From the NCBI RefSeq assembly GCF_003994255.1, contig NZ_ML133860.1, positions 100,742 through 164,741 of the forward strand: a stretch of DNA of 64,000 bases. Direction: 5' to 3'. The notes under the pieces were generated by a model. The model did no database searches. It saw nothing but the letters and a program-made list of their open reading frames with translations, and was not told where the DNA came from. The translations under genes and the position numbers were made by a program. Numbering within the stretch: the stretch's first letter is position 1; every line of letters begins with the position of its first letter. This document shows, piece after piece, positions 1 to 10,356 of the stretch. This DNA comes from Brachybacterium paraconglomeratum. Lineage in GTDB: Bacteria > Actinomycetota > Actinomycetes > Actinomycetales > Dermabacteraceae.

Positions 1-136
1 CTCCGCCCTCGTACTCGTGGGCGCCGAGGACCGCATGGGGCTCGTGGTGGCTGCCGGTCGCCGTCGCGCCGAGCTCGTGCTCGCCCAGCGGCATCACCGG
101 GACGGGACGGTCGGTGCTCTCCGTGGTGTGGGACAT
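1..136 (-). CDS. glgB: 1,4-alpha-glucan branching enzyme, N-terminal fragment (runs off the left edge)
   Basis: Only the first 45 codons lie in the window. The minus-strand reading frame starts with ATG at 136 and stays open to the edge. It carries the motif HHEPHAVLGAHE, which matches the conserved start of the GlgB N-terminal beta-sandwich domain. The enzyme adds alpha-1,6 branches to glycogen in the cytosol. The start lies one base beyond the stop codon of the upstream maltosyltransferase gene, so the two are almost certainly translated from one message. Identity rests on this short motif plus the glgE neighbour. Confidence 0.8.
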   Translation of the reverse strand, partial: MSHTTESTDRPVPVMPLGEHELGATATGSHHEPHAVLGAHEYEGG

Positions 137-137
137 G

Positions 138-2165
138 TCAGCTCTCCTCGGGGTGGACGATGCGCAGCACGTGGGCGGGCCGGTCGGCGGCGCTCAGGAT
201 GACGAAGGGCTCCTGGTCCCAGCGGAACCGCTCGCCGGTGAGCAGGTCCTCGACCTCGAAGCTCCCCTCGACGCCGAGCGAGTCGAGCTCGAGGTGCAGG
301 CGGGTGGAGGCGTCGCGGTCGTGGGCGGTCAGCGAGACGACCAGCACCGTGTCGGGGCGGCCGGTGCCGCTCGCGTCGGCGTCGAGGTGCTTGGAGAAGA
401 CCAGCACCTGCGGGTCGTCGGCCTCGTGGAAGCGGATGGTGGTGAGGGTCTGCAGCGCGGGGTGCTCGCGCCGGATCCGGTTCAGGGTGCCCAGCAGCGG
501 CTCGAGGCTCTCGCCGCGGGTGAGCGCGCCGGCGTAGTCGCGGGGCTTGTACTCGTACTTCTCGTTGTCGATCTGCTCCTGCGCGCCGGGCCGGGGGACG
601 TCCTCGACCAGCTCGTAGCCGGAGTAGATGCCCCAGGTCGGCACGAGGGTGGCGGCGAGGATCGCGCGCAGCACGAAGGCGCGCCGCCCGCCGGAGCTCA
701 TGTACGGGGTGAGGATGTCGTGGGTGGTGGGCCAGAAGCTCGGGCGCATGTAGGGCGCCGCCTCGACCAGCTCCTCGAGGTACTCCTGCAGCTCCTCGGC
801 GCTCTCGCGCCAGGTGAAGTAGGTGTAGGACTGGTGGTAGCCGACCTTGCCCAGGGTGTGCATCATCGTCGGCCGGGTGAACGCCTCGGCCAGGAAGATC
901 ACCTCGGGGTGCTTCTCGGCGAACTCCGCCAGCAGCTCCTCCCAGAAGCGGACCGGCTTGGTGTGCGGGTTGTCGACGCGGAAGAGGGTCACGCCGTGGG
1001 CGACCCAGTGCTCGAGCACGTCGCGGATCGCGGCGTAGAGCCCCTCGTAGTCCGTGTCGAAGCTGAGGGGGTAGATGTCCTGGTACTTCTTCGGCGGGTT
1101 CTCGGCGTAGGCGATGGTGCCGTCCGCCCGCACCACGAACCACTCGGGGTGCTCCTGCACCCACGGGTGGTCGGGGGAGCACTGCAGGGCGATGTCCATC
1201 GCCACCTCGAGGCCGAGCTCCTTCGCCCGGAAGACGAAGGCGTCGAAGTCCTCGATCGTGCCGAGGTCGGGGTGGATCGCGTCGTGGCCGCCCGCGGGCG
1301 AGCCGATCGCGTAGGGGGAGCCGGGGTCGCCCGGCCGCGTCTCCAGGGTGTTGTTGCGCCCCTTGCGGAAGGTGGTGCCGATGGGGTGGATCGGGGTCAG
1401 GTAGGCGACGTCGAAGCCCATCTGTGCGATCCGGTCCAGGGAGCGGGCGGCGGAGCGCAGCGTGCCGGAGGTCCAGCCGTGCTCGGGGTCGAAGTGCGCA
1501 CCCTCGGAGCGGGGGAAGAACTCGTACCAGGAGCCGTACAGGGCGCGGCGGCGCTGCACCTCGAGGCGGAAGGGGCCGGCGACGGTGACGCCCTCGCGCA
1601 GCGGCCGCTCGGCGAGGATGCCGCGCAGGTCGGCGGCGAGCGCCGGGGCGATCCGGGCGGTGACCGGCAGGCCGGGGGAGCGCAGCGACTCGAGCGCGGC
1701 GGAGACCACCGGCCCGTCGGAGGCCGGTCGCGTGCCCTCGGCGATCTCGGCGAGCACCCGCTCGAGCACGAGCACGCCCTCGTCGCAAGTCAGCTCCGGG
1801 TCGACGCCGGCGGGGATCTTCACCTCGGCCACATGGGCCCAGGTGTCGTACGGGGCGGAGAAGGCCTCGATGCGGAAGGTCCAGGTGCCCAGCTCGTCGG
1901 GCCGGATCGTGGCCTCCCACAGGTCCAGTCCCGGGTTCGTCGAGCGCAGCGGCCGACGGGTCTCGACCCCGGTGGGGGAGACCAGCACCAGCTGCACGCC
2001 CATCGCGTCATGGCCCTCGCGGAAGGCGTTGGCGCGCACCGCGACGGTCTCGCCCTCGACGCAGCGGGCGGGGAACCTCCCGCCGTCGACGACGGGCTGC
2101 ACGTCCATGATCGGGATGCGGCCGATCCCGGCGTCCAGCCCCGTGCGGAAAGTGGTCTCGGACAT
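138..2165 (-). CDS. glgE: Alpha-1,4-glucan:maltose-1-phosphate maltosyltransferase
   Basis: GlgE transfers maltose from maltose-1-phosphate to the non-reducing end of alpha-glucan, the last step of the trehalose-to-glycogen route in actinobacteria. The 675-residue length is normal for this GH13_3 enzyme. The N-terminal beta-sandwich domain (about residues 1-110) precedes the catalytic barrel. The nucleophile lies in LFRVDNPHTKP (Asp398 by my count) and the acid/base in FLAEAFTRP (Glu427), matching the family spacing of 29 residues. The ATG at 2165 is preceded by a good ribosome site (CAGGAGAGG). It is followed immediately by glgB, with glgX upstream on the same strand. The treS and pep2/mak genes that would feed it are not in the window. 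Confidence 0.95.
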   Translation of the reverse strand: MSETTFRTGLDAGIGRIPIMDVQPVVDGGRFPARCVEGETVAVRANAFREGHDAMGVQLVLVSPTGVETRRPLRSTNPGLDLWEATIRPDELGTWTFRIEAFSAPYDTWAHVAEVKIPAGVDPELTCDEGVLVLERVLAEIAEGTRPASDGPVVSAALESLRSPGLPVTARIAPALAADLRGILAERPLREGVTVAGPFRLEVQRRRALYGSWYEFFPRSEGAHFDPEHGWTSGTLRSAARSLDRIAQMGFDVAYLTPIHPIGTTFRKGRNNTLETRPGDPGSPYAIGSPAGGHDAIHPDLGTIEDFDAFVFRAKELGLEVAMDIALQCSPDHPWVQEHPEWFVVRADGTIAYAENPPKKYQDIYPLSFDTDYEGLYAAIRDVLEHWVAHGVTLFRVDNPHTKPVRFWEELLAEFAEKHPEVIFLAEAFTRPTMMHTLGKVGYHQSYTYFTWRESAEELQEYLEELVEAAPYMRPSFWPTTHDILTPYMSSGGRRAFVLRAILAATLVPTWGIYSGYELVEDVPRPGAQEQIDNEKYEYKPRDYAGALTRGESLEPLLGTLNRIRREHPALQTLTTIRFHEADDPQVLVFSKHLDADASGTGRPDTVLVVSLTAHDRDASTRLHLELDSLGVEGSFEVEDLLTGERFRWDQEPFVILSAADRPAHVLRIVHPEES

Positions 2166-2230
2166 GGCCTCTCCTGCCTGAGCGCTCCCTGGTCACAGGG
2201 GGCTCTGCGACGATCGCGGTGACTGACCTC

Positions 2231-2236
2231 ACGATA
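2231..2236 (-). promoter_or_regulatory. Candidate -10 box for glgE-glgB
   Basis: On the minus strand the hexamer TATCGT sits about 65 nt upstream of the glgE start, in the 96-bp gap between glgX and glgE. It fits the actinobacterial TANNNT -10 consensus. No convincing -35 is visible. If used, glgE-glgB could be transcribed independently of glgX. Confidence 0.4.
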
Positions 2237-2261
2237 GCCGCTCGGGGAGGGGCGGCGTGAC

Positions 2262-4472
<2,211 letters not shown>

Positions 4473-4617
4473 GGGCCCAGTGTCCCAAACCGGCCTCCGC
4501 CGTCCCACTCGAGGTGGGCGGGGTCTCCCGGGCGGAGGGCTGATCCCGTGCGCGGCGGATCCCCTCCGGGGCGGTCGCGTCGGTGGGCGGCGTCCCCGCC
4601 CGGTGCCGTCGGACCGC

Positions 4618-4623
4618 TAGGAT
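4618..4623 (+). promoter_or_regulatory. Candidate -10 box for the MoxR operon
   Basis: TAGGAT lies in the 321-bp divergent gap between glgX and the MoxR gene. It would give a leader of about 160 nt with several GC-rich hairpins, for example CCCCGTCGCCGACGGGG near 4645. Weak evidence, based on the hexamer only; the rest of the gap shows nothing else recognisable. Confidence 0.35.
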
Positions 4624-4793
4624 CGGTGCGGTGGTGCGGCCCCGTCGCCGACGGGGAGGCGCCGCCGGCTGGGCCGCGGGCGCCTCGGCGTCCGGCCGCC
4701 TCGGGGGAGGGGCCGGAGCGCCTCCGGACCTCTGCACGGCGGTCACCAGCACCGATGGCACGAATCGATCGCATGACGGGGGATCCGCAGCGC

Positions 4794-5969
4794 ATGAGCA
4801 TTCCACCCACCCAGCAGCCCGGGTCCTCGGCGCGCCCCCCGGCGCCGCCCGCCCGCCCCGCGCCGCAGGGCTCGGCCCCGAGCGCCTCAGGACCGGGCGC
4901 CCCGCCTCAGGGCGTCCAGGGCCAGGCGGTCCAGGGCCACGGCGCCCCTGCGCGACGGCCCGGCGGCTTCGCCCCCGCCGCCCGCGCGATCTCCCCCGGC
5001 GATCTCGAGCGCAGCGGCGCGATCGTCTCGACGATCACGAAGGTGTTCCAGTCGCGCGTGGTGGGCCAGGAGAACCTGCGCCTGTCGCTGCTGACCGCGC
5101 TGGCCGCCGGCGGGCACGTGCTGCTGGAGTCGGTGCCGGGCCTGGCGAAGACCACCGCCGCGAGCGCGCTGGCCTCCTCGATCACGGGCTCCTTCGCCCG
5201 TATCCAGTGCACCCCCGACCTGATGCCCAACGACATCATCGGCACCCAGATCTTCAACTACGGCTCGGGCACCTTCACCACCCAGCTCGGGCCGGTCCAC
5301 GCGAACGTGGTGCTGCTGGACGAGATCAACCGCTCCAGCGCCAAGACGCAGTCGGCGATGCTCGAGGCGATGCAGGAGCGGCAGACCTCCATCGGCGGCG
5401 AGGTGTACCGCCTGCCCGAGCCGTTCATGGTGCTGGCGACCCAGAACCCGATCGAGGAGGAGGGCACCTACGTCCTCCCCGAGGCGCAGATGGACCGCTT
5501 CCTGATGAAGGAGATCCTCACCTACCCGCGCCCCGCCGAGGAGCACGAGATCCTCGACCGCTCCACCGCCGGCAGCCTCACCGGCCCCCGCGAGGCCGTC
5601 GGCACCGTCACCCTCGAGGACGTCCGCTTCCTGCAGCAGATGGTCGACCAGGTCTACGTCGACCCCGCCGTGAAGCGGTACATCATCGACCTGGTCTTCA
5701 CCACGCGCGGCTCCGGCCCCCGCCCGGTCCCGAACCTCACCCAGTCGGTGCGCGTCGGCGCGAGCCCCCGCGGCTCCCTCGCGCTGATGCGGGTGGGCCA
5801 GGCGCACGCCCTGCTGCACGGCCGCGACTACGTCACCCCCGACGACGTGCGCGCCATGCGCTACGGCGTGCTGCGCCACCGCCTCGTGCTGACCTTCGAC
5901 GCGCTCGCCAGCGGCATCAAGCCCGAGCAGATCATCGACGCGGTGTTCCACGCCGTGCCGATGCCCTGA
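4794..5969 (+). CDS. MoxR-family AAA+ ATPase
   Basis: MoxR ATPases act as chaperones or activators, usually for VWA-domain partners encoded next to them. The protein has 391 residues. It starts with a Pro/Ala/Gly-rich tail of about 70 residues, then the AAA+ core with Walker A VPGLAKTT (Lys119), Walker B VVLLDEINR (Asp176, Glu177), sensor 1 VLATQNPIEEEGTYVLPEAQ and a C-terminal lid. The start at 4794 follows a G-rich site (GGGGGATCC); an in-frame ATG at 4773 is the alternative. It heads a tight operon with DUF58 and VWA genes, a layout like that of bat/aerotolerance operons. The client is unknown. Confidence 0.93.
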   Translation: MSIPPTQQPGSSARPPAPPARPAPQGSAPSASGPGAPPQGVQGQAVQGHGAPARRPGGFAPAARAISPGDLERSGAIVSTITKVFQSRVVGQENLRLSLLTALAAGGHVLLESVPGLAKTTAASALASSITGSFARIQCTPDLMPNDIIGTQIFNYGSGTFTTQLGPVHANVVLLDEINRSSAKTQSAMLEAMQERQTSIGGEVYRLPEPFMVLATQNPIEEEGTYVLPEAQMDRFLMKEILTYPRPAEEHEILDRSTAGSLTGPREAVGTVTLEDVRFLQQMVDQVYVDPAVKRYIIDLVFTTRGSGPRPVPNLTQSVRVGASPRGSLALMRVGQAHALLHGRDYVTPDDVRAMRYGVLRHRLVLTFDALASGIKPEQIIDAVFHAVPMP

Positions 5970-5993
5970 CCGGCCGCGCACGAAGGGACCGCG

Positions 5994-6890
5994 ATGGCGA
6001 CCTCGCTCCTCACCCGGGTCAAGGCCCGGGTGGACCTGCACACCTCGAACCGGGCGCGCGGCCTCATCCAGGGCCGCGGCCGTTCGCTGTTCAAGGGCAG
6101 CGGCGAGGACTTCGATGACCTGAAGTACTACCAGCCCGGTGACAAGATCTCCGACATCGACTGGAAGGCCACGGCCCGCTCCGGCGAGCCGTTGATCCGC
6201 CAGTTCAACGAGGAGCGGGTGCGGCACCTCTCGATCGTGGCGGACACCTCCTCGTCGATGGCGGCGACCGCGGCCGACGGCTCCTCCAAGCGGGACGCGA
6301 TGGTCCTCGCCGCCGGGATGGTGTGCTTCCTGGCCCAGAAGAGTGGCGACCTGGTCGGCATGGTCGGCGGCAGCGAGTCCTCCCCGCTCCAGCTGCCCTC
6401 CCGCTCCAGCGACGGTCATCTCGAGCTGCTGCTGCGCACCATCCAGCAGGGCACCACCACGGCGTCCCCGAGCGCGGACAGCGCCTGGCTTCTCGAGCGC
6501 GCCTTCCGCATCACCACCCGCTCGACGCTGATGGCCCTGATCACCGACGAGGCCCATCCCTCCGTGGAGGACTTCACGCTGCTGCGCCGCCTGACCACCC
6601 GCCACGACCTGCTGGTGATCCGCATCGCCGATGCGGACCCGCTGCAGGGCGAGGAGCTCGACCACGACGTGGTCGACGTCGACGTCCCGCGCGAGATCGC
6701 GTCCATGGCGCGCACCTCGGCGAAGGTCGCCCGGGACGTGGCCGCCTACCGCCGCGCCCGCAGCGAGGGCATCACCGAGATGCTCGACCGCCTCCACGTC
6801 AGCCACCTGCTCACGCGCGGCGAGACCACGGTCGTGGACGACATGATCGCGATGCTGCGCGCCCGGGAGTACCGCCATGCCCGTGCCTGA
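5994..6890 (+). CDS. DUF58-domain protein
   Basis: This 298-residue protein has the DUF58 signature GSGEDFDDLKYYQPGDKISD followed by DWKATARSGEPLIRQFNEER. A VWA-like fold follows, with ADTSSSM standing in for the metal-site DxSxS motif. DUF58 proteins are almost always coupled to MoxR ATPases; a scaffold role is inferred, not proven. Unlike many DUF58 proteins it has no obvious N-terminal membrane segments, so it is probably cytosolic. It starts 24 bp after the MoxR stop with GAAGGGA as ribosome site. It overlaps the next gene by 14 bp. Confidence 0.9.
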   Translation: MATSLLTRVKARVDLHTSNRARGLIQGRGRSLFKGSGEDFDDLKYYQPGDKISDIDWKATARSGEPLIRQFNEERVRHLSIVADTSSSMAATAADGSSKRDAMVLAAGMVCFLAQKSGDLVGMVGGSESSPLQLPSRSSDGHLELLLRTIQQGTTTASPSADSAWLLERAFRITTRSTLMALITDEAHPSVEDFTLLRRLTTRHDLLVIRIADADPLQGEELDHDVVDVDVPREIASMARTSAKVARDVAAYRRARSEGITEMLDRLHVSHLLTRGETTVVDDMIAMLRAREYRHARA

Positions 6891-7392
6891 CCCGCTGCTG
6901 CGCCCCGCCGCGCGTCTGCTCGCCGAGCCCGCGCCCGGCGAGATCATCGACCCGCCCCAGTACTCGATCGCCTGGGTGATCCTCGCGGTGCTGTGCGTGC
7001 TGGTGATCATCGCCCTGGTCGTGGGGACGCTGAAGATCACCCGCGCGATCGAGAAGCGGATCGCCTACCGCTCCCGCCCCAGCGACCTCGAGTCGCTGAA
7101 GGCCGAGTTCCTGCGCGCCGTGAACGAGCTCGCCGACCGGCACGAGGCCGAGGAGCTCGGCGCCCGCGAGGGCCACCACGAGCTCACCGGCGTCATGCGC
7201 CGCTTCGTCAAGCGCACCACCGGCCACGACGTCACCAGCCAGGACCTCGCCACGCTGCGCGCCGATCAGCGCACCCGCGCGGTCGGCGAGCTGATCGCGG
7301 ATCTCTACGAGCCCGACTTCGCCCTGGCGTCGGACCGCGAGCTGCGGGAGTCGGTGCGGCGCGCGCGGGAGGTGATCCGGGAATGGTCATGA
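6877..7392 (+). CDS. Small single-pass membrane protein of the MoxR/VWA operon
   Basis: This 171-residue protein has one strong transmembrane helix at about residues 27-50, starting AWVILAVLCVLVIIALVVGT. A basic, charged cytosolic C-terminal region follows, containing RSRPSDLESLKAEFLRAVNE. In position and shape it resembles the DUF4381-type or BatC-like proteins that sit between DUF58 and VWA genes, but I do not recognise a specific family signature. It overlaps the DUF58 gene upstream by 14 bp and the VWA gene downstream by 4 bp (ATGA), so it is translationally coupled on both sides. Confidence 0.75.
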   Translation: MPVPDPLLRPAARLLAEPAPGEIIDPPQYSIAWVILAVLCVLVIIALVVGTLKITRAIEKRIAYRSRPSDLESLKAEFLRAVNELADRHEAEELGAREGHHELTGVMRRFVKRTTGHDVTSQDLATLRADQRTRAVGELIADLYEPDFALASDRELRESVRRAREVIREWS

Positions 7393-8405
7393 CCTTCTGG
7401 TGGGTCACCGCCCTGCTGCTGCTGGCCGCGATCGTGGTCTGGGCGATCACGTTCTGGAACCGTCGCTCCCTGCGCCGCTCCCCGGTGCTGATCGCGAACT
7501 CGCAGTACATGGACCGGATCCCGAGCTTCGCCCGGGCCCAGCGGGCTGCGCGCGTGGTGCGCGCCGCCCAGGTCGGCATCGCCGTCCTCGCGGTGCTCGC
7601 CGCCTCGCTGCTCTCGGGCCGGATCGCGAGCGAGCGGATCGAGACTCCCGAGTTCGCCAGCCGCGACATCGTGCTGTGCCTGGACGTGTCGGGCTCGATG
7701 TACGAGTACGACACCGAGATCCTCTCCACCTTTGCGGAGATGGTCGACTCCTTCGAGGGGGAGCGGGTGGCGCTGACGATCTTCAACTCGACCAGCCGCA
7801 CCGTCTTCCCGCTGACCAACGACTACGACCTCATCGAGCGCGAGCTGCGCGAGGGCGCGGAGGCGATCGACTTCGACGAGTTCGGCTACCGGCTCGGGAA
7901 CAAGGACTATCCCGAGGAGAAGGTGCGCCAGTACGTCGAGTTCGTCGAGGGCACCAAGGGCATCCCCGACGAGGCCTCGATCGTGCCCGACGGGCTCGCG
8001 TCCTGCGCGCAGGTCTTCGACCAGGCGGAGCAGGACCGGTCGCGCTCGATCATCTTCGCGACCGACAACGAGGTTAACGGCGAGCCGGTGTTCACCCTGC
8101 AGGAGGCGACCCAGCGCGTCGCCGACCGCGAGATCGACCTGTACACCTTCTATCCCGGCGCCTACGAGTGTGGCCCCGGCTGCTTCGAGGAGCTGCAGAC
8201 GGCGACCGAGGACCAGGACGGCGAGCTGTACGAGTCCTCCGACCCCCAGGCGATCCCCTCGATCATCGGCGAGATCCAGAAGAACCAGGCCGAGGTGCTC
8301 GGGGCGGAGCCGTCCGTGGTGCGCACCGACCATCCCGCGATCGGCTTCACCCTGACCTTCCTGTCCCTGGTGGGGATCCTCGTGCTGGGCTGGAGGTCGC
8401 GCTGA
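7389..8405 (+). CDS. Membrane-anchored VWA-domain protein (BatA-like)
   Basis: The 338-residue protein has an N-terminal transmembrane helix, a second one near residues 55-75, then a von Willebrand factor A domain with metal-site motif CLDVSGSMYE (Asp99). A final transmembrane helix (LTFLSLVGILVLGW) is at the C terminus, as in BatA/BatB proteins. The ATG at 7389 overlaps the preceding stop (ATGA) and has GGGA upstream; an ATG two codons earlier (7383) is possible. Two cysteines in YECGPGCFEE may form a disulfide outside the membrane. It probably works with the MoxR ATPase in cell-envelope assembly or stress; the exact job is unknown. Confidence 0.87.
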   Translation: MTFWWVTALLLLAAIVVWAITFWNRRSLRRSPVLIANSQYMDRIPSFARAQRAARVVRAAQVGIAVLAVLAASLLSGRIASERIETPEFASRDIVLCLDVSGSMYEYDTEILSTFAEMVDSFEGERVALTIFNSTSRTVFPLTNDYDLIERELREGAEAIDFDEFGYRLGNKDYPEEKVRQYVEFVEGTKGIPDEASIVPDGLASCAQVFDQAEQDRSRSIIFATDNEVNGEPVFTLQEATQRVADREIDLYTFYPGAYECGPGCFEELQTATEDQDGELYESSDPQAIPSIIGEIQKNQAEVLGAEPSVVRTDHPAIGFTLTFLSLVGILVLGWRSR

Positions 8406-9400
8406 TGCACCTCGAGATGCTGATGCCCCTGTGGGCGATCATCCCGCTGTTCGGGGCGATGCTGGTGCTGTGCACGGTGATGGTCGTGCGCCGTCCCCGC
8501 CAGCGCGGTGCCTGGGCGCGGCGCACCCTGATGGTGCTGCTGCTGCTCGTGGTCGCGCTGCGTCCGGTGACCCCGATCGAGGGGGAGGAGACCCAGCGCA
8601 TGAACGCGAACGTGTTCTTCGTCGTGGACCGCACCGGGTCGATGAACGCCGAGGACTACGCCGGCGAGCAGCCGCGCCTGGAGGGCGTGAAGCAGGACAT
8701 GCAGCAGGTGATGTCCATGACCGAGGGCGCCCGCTACTCGATCATCGCCTTCGACTCCACCGCCACCGAGCAGCTCCCGCTGACCACCGACGCGGGCGCC
8801 GCGAAGGCCTGGGTCGACACCCTGACCACCGAGCCCACCGCCTATTCGACCGGCTCCAACGTGGACCGGCCGCTGCCGTCCCTGCTGAGGGAGATCTCCG
8901 ACGCGAAGCGCGAGGACCCCGACTCGTCCGTGCTGGTGTACTTCCTCTCCGACGGCGAGAACACCGACGAGCAGGAGTCGGAGTCCTTCTCGCAGGCTGC
9001 CGGCTTCGTCGACGGCGGCGGCGTGCTCGGCTACGGCACGGCCGAGGGCGGGCCGATGAAGATCCAGGGCGGCGAGGAGGACGGCGAGTACATCACCGGC
9101 TCCGACGGGCAGCCCGGCATCTCCACGATCGACGAGCAGCAGCTGCAGACCATCGCGGGCGAGCTCGGCGTGCCCTATCTGCACCGCACCGACCCCGAGG
9201 CCCCGATCGAGGGCACCATGGACGGCATCACCCTGCGTCCGGTCCCGACGGAGTCCACCCGGGGCGTGGCGAGCTTCGACGACTGGTACTGGCTCGCCTC
9301 GATCCCGCTGACGGCCCTGCTGATCTGGGAGCTGGGGGAGATGACCTACCGGCTCCCGCGCCGGCTGGACCGCCACGACATCCGAGGAGCACAGCGATGA
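8405..9400 (+). CDS. Second membrane-anchored VWA-domain protein (BatB-like)
   Basis: The 331-residue protein has two N-terminal transmembrane helices, a VWA domain with metal-site motif FVVDRTGSMN (Asp75; D-x-T-G-S rather than D-x-S-x-S), the DGENTDEQ motif and a C-terminal helix (ASIPLTALLIWELGE). The start overlaps the previous VWA stop by one base (TGATG) and the end overlaps the next gene by 4 bases. The paired VWA proteins are likely to form one membrane complex with the neighbouring acidic protein. Confidence 0.87.
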   Translation: MHLEMLMPLWAIIPLFGAMLVLCTVMVVRRPRQRGAWARRTLMVLLLLVVALRPVTPIEGEETQRMNANVFFVVDRTGSMNAEDYAGEQPRLEGVKQDMQQVMSMTEGARYSIIAFDSTATEQLPLTTDAGAAKAWVDTLTTEPTAYSTGSNVDRPLPSLLREISDAKREDPDSSVLVYFLSDGENTDEQESESFSQAAGFVDGGGVLGYGTAEGGPMKIQGGEEDGEYITGSDGQPGISTIDEQQLQTIAGELGVPYLHRTDPEAPIEGTMDGITLRPVPTESTRGVASFDDWYWLASIPLTALLIWELGEMTYRLPRRLDRHDIRGAQR

Positions 9401-10356
9401 GCACGTCCCTCGACCCGCGCCCCGCGGCGCCGGCCCCCTACGAGTCCCGGCCGCCCGCGCTCGCGCAGGACACCCGCGGCAGCGCGAAGGACTTCGGGCT
9501 GAACCGGGCCCGGCTGCGGAAGGTGCGGATCATCGTGTTCGCGATCCTGGCCCTGCCGATCCTGGCCCTGGCCCTGCTGGCGCTGAAGTTCGTCTCCATG
9601 CCGATCGCGCAGGCCACCCACCTGGACGCCTACGGGGAGCAGGACTACCCGGCCGCGATCGAGCGCCTCGCCCCGGTGCAGGTCGCCAACTGGTTCGAGC
9701 CCTACCTCCCGCACCTCTCCGAGGGCACGGCCCTGCTCCAGCAGGGGGAGGACGCGGCCGCGGAGGCCGAGCTGCGGACCGCGCTGGAGGAGTGTAACTC
9801 CCACAGCGACCTGAACTCCCCGATGCACGCCCAGTGCAAGATCCTCAACAACCTCGCGCTCTCCATCGAGCGCCAGGCCGACCTGATCGAGGACCCCCAG
9901 GCCCGCGCCGACCGGCTCTTCGAGGCCGAGGAGCTGCTCGCCCCGTGCGCCGGCGGCGGAGGCGGCGGCGAGGGCGAGGGTCAGGGCCAGGGCGGCGGCG
10001 GTGGCGGCGAGGGCACCGGCAACGAGGACTCCGAGACCACCGAGGAGAACGGCGAGCGGGTCGAGGAGAAGCGCCGCGGCGCCGACGAGGAGGCCGGCAA
10101 CGATCCCGACGCCCGCGGCGAGGAGCAGGGCGGCGAGGGGGAGGAGCAGGGCGACACCCCGCAGCAGCAGGACCCCGGCGAGCCGAAGCAGGACGACCCC
10201 GAGGGCGACGGCCCCGAGGAGGAGAATCCCACCGACGGCTCCTCCGAGGAGGACAGCAAGGACGACGAGGTCGAGCAGCGCAACCGTGACGCCCAGGGCG
10301 GCGACGGCGGCGACGAGACCGGAGGCTCCCCGCAGGACCCGGAGCGTCCCTGGTGA
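9397..10356 (+). CDS. Membrane protein with acidic Gly/Glu-rich tail, MoxR/VWA operon
   Basis: The 319-residue protein has an N-terminal cytosolic part, one transmembrane helix at about residues 48-70 (IIVFAILALPILALALLALK), and a helical region (about 75-185) resembling a short TPR/BatC-like segment. From about residue 185 onward lies a low-complexity tail made almost only of Gly, Glu, Asp, Gln and Pro. It overlaps its neighbours on both sides by 4 bases (ATGA at the start, GTGA at the end). No enzymatic motif is visible. The extended acidic tail suggests a protein-binding or metal-binding role outside the membrane, which is inference. Confidence 0.7.
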   Translation: MSTSLDPRPAAPAPYESRPPALAQDTRGSAKDFGLNRARLRKVRIIVFAILALPILALALLALKFVSMPIAQATHLDAYGEQDYPAAIERLAPVQVANWFEPYLPHLSEGTALLQQGEDAAAEAELRTALEECNSHSDLNSPMHAQCKILNNLALSIERQADLIEDPQARADRLFEAEELLAPCAGGGGGGEGEGQGQGGGGGGEGTGNEDSETTEENGERVEEKRRGADEEAGNDPDARGEEQGGEGEEQGDTPQQQDPGEPKQDDPEGDGPEEENPTDGSSEEDSKDDEVEQRNRDAQGGDGGDETGGSPQDPERPW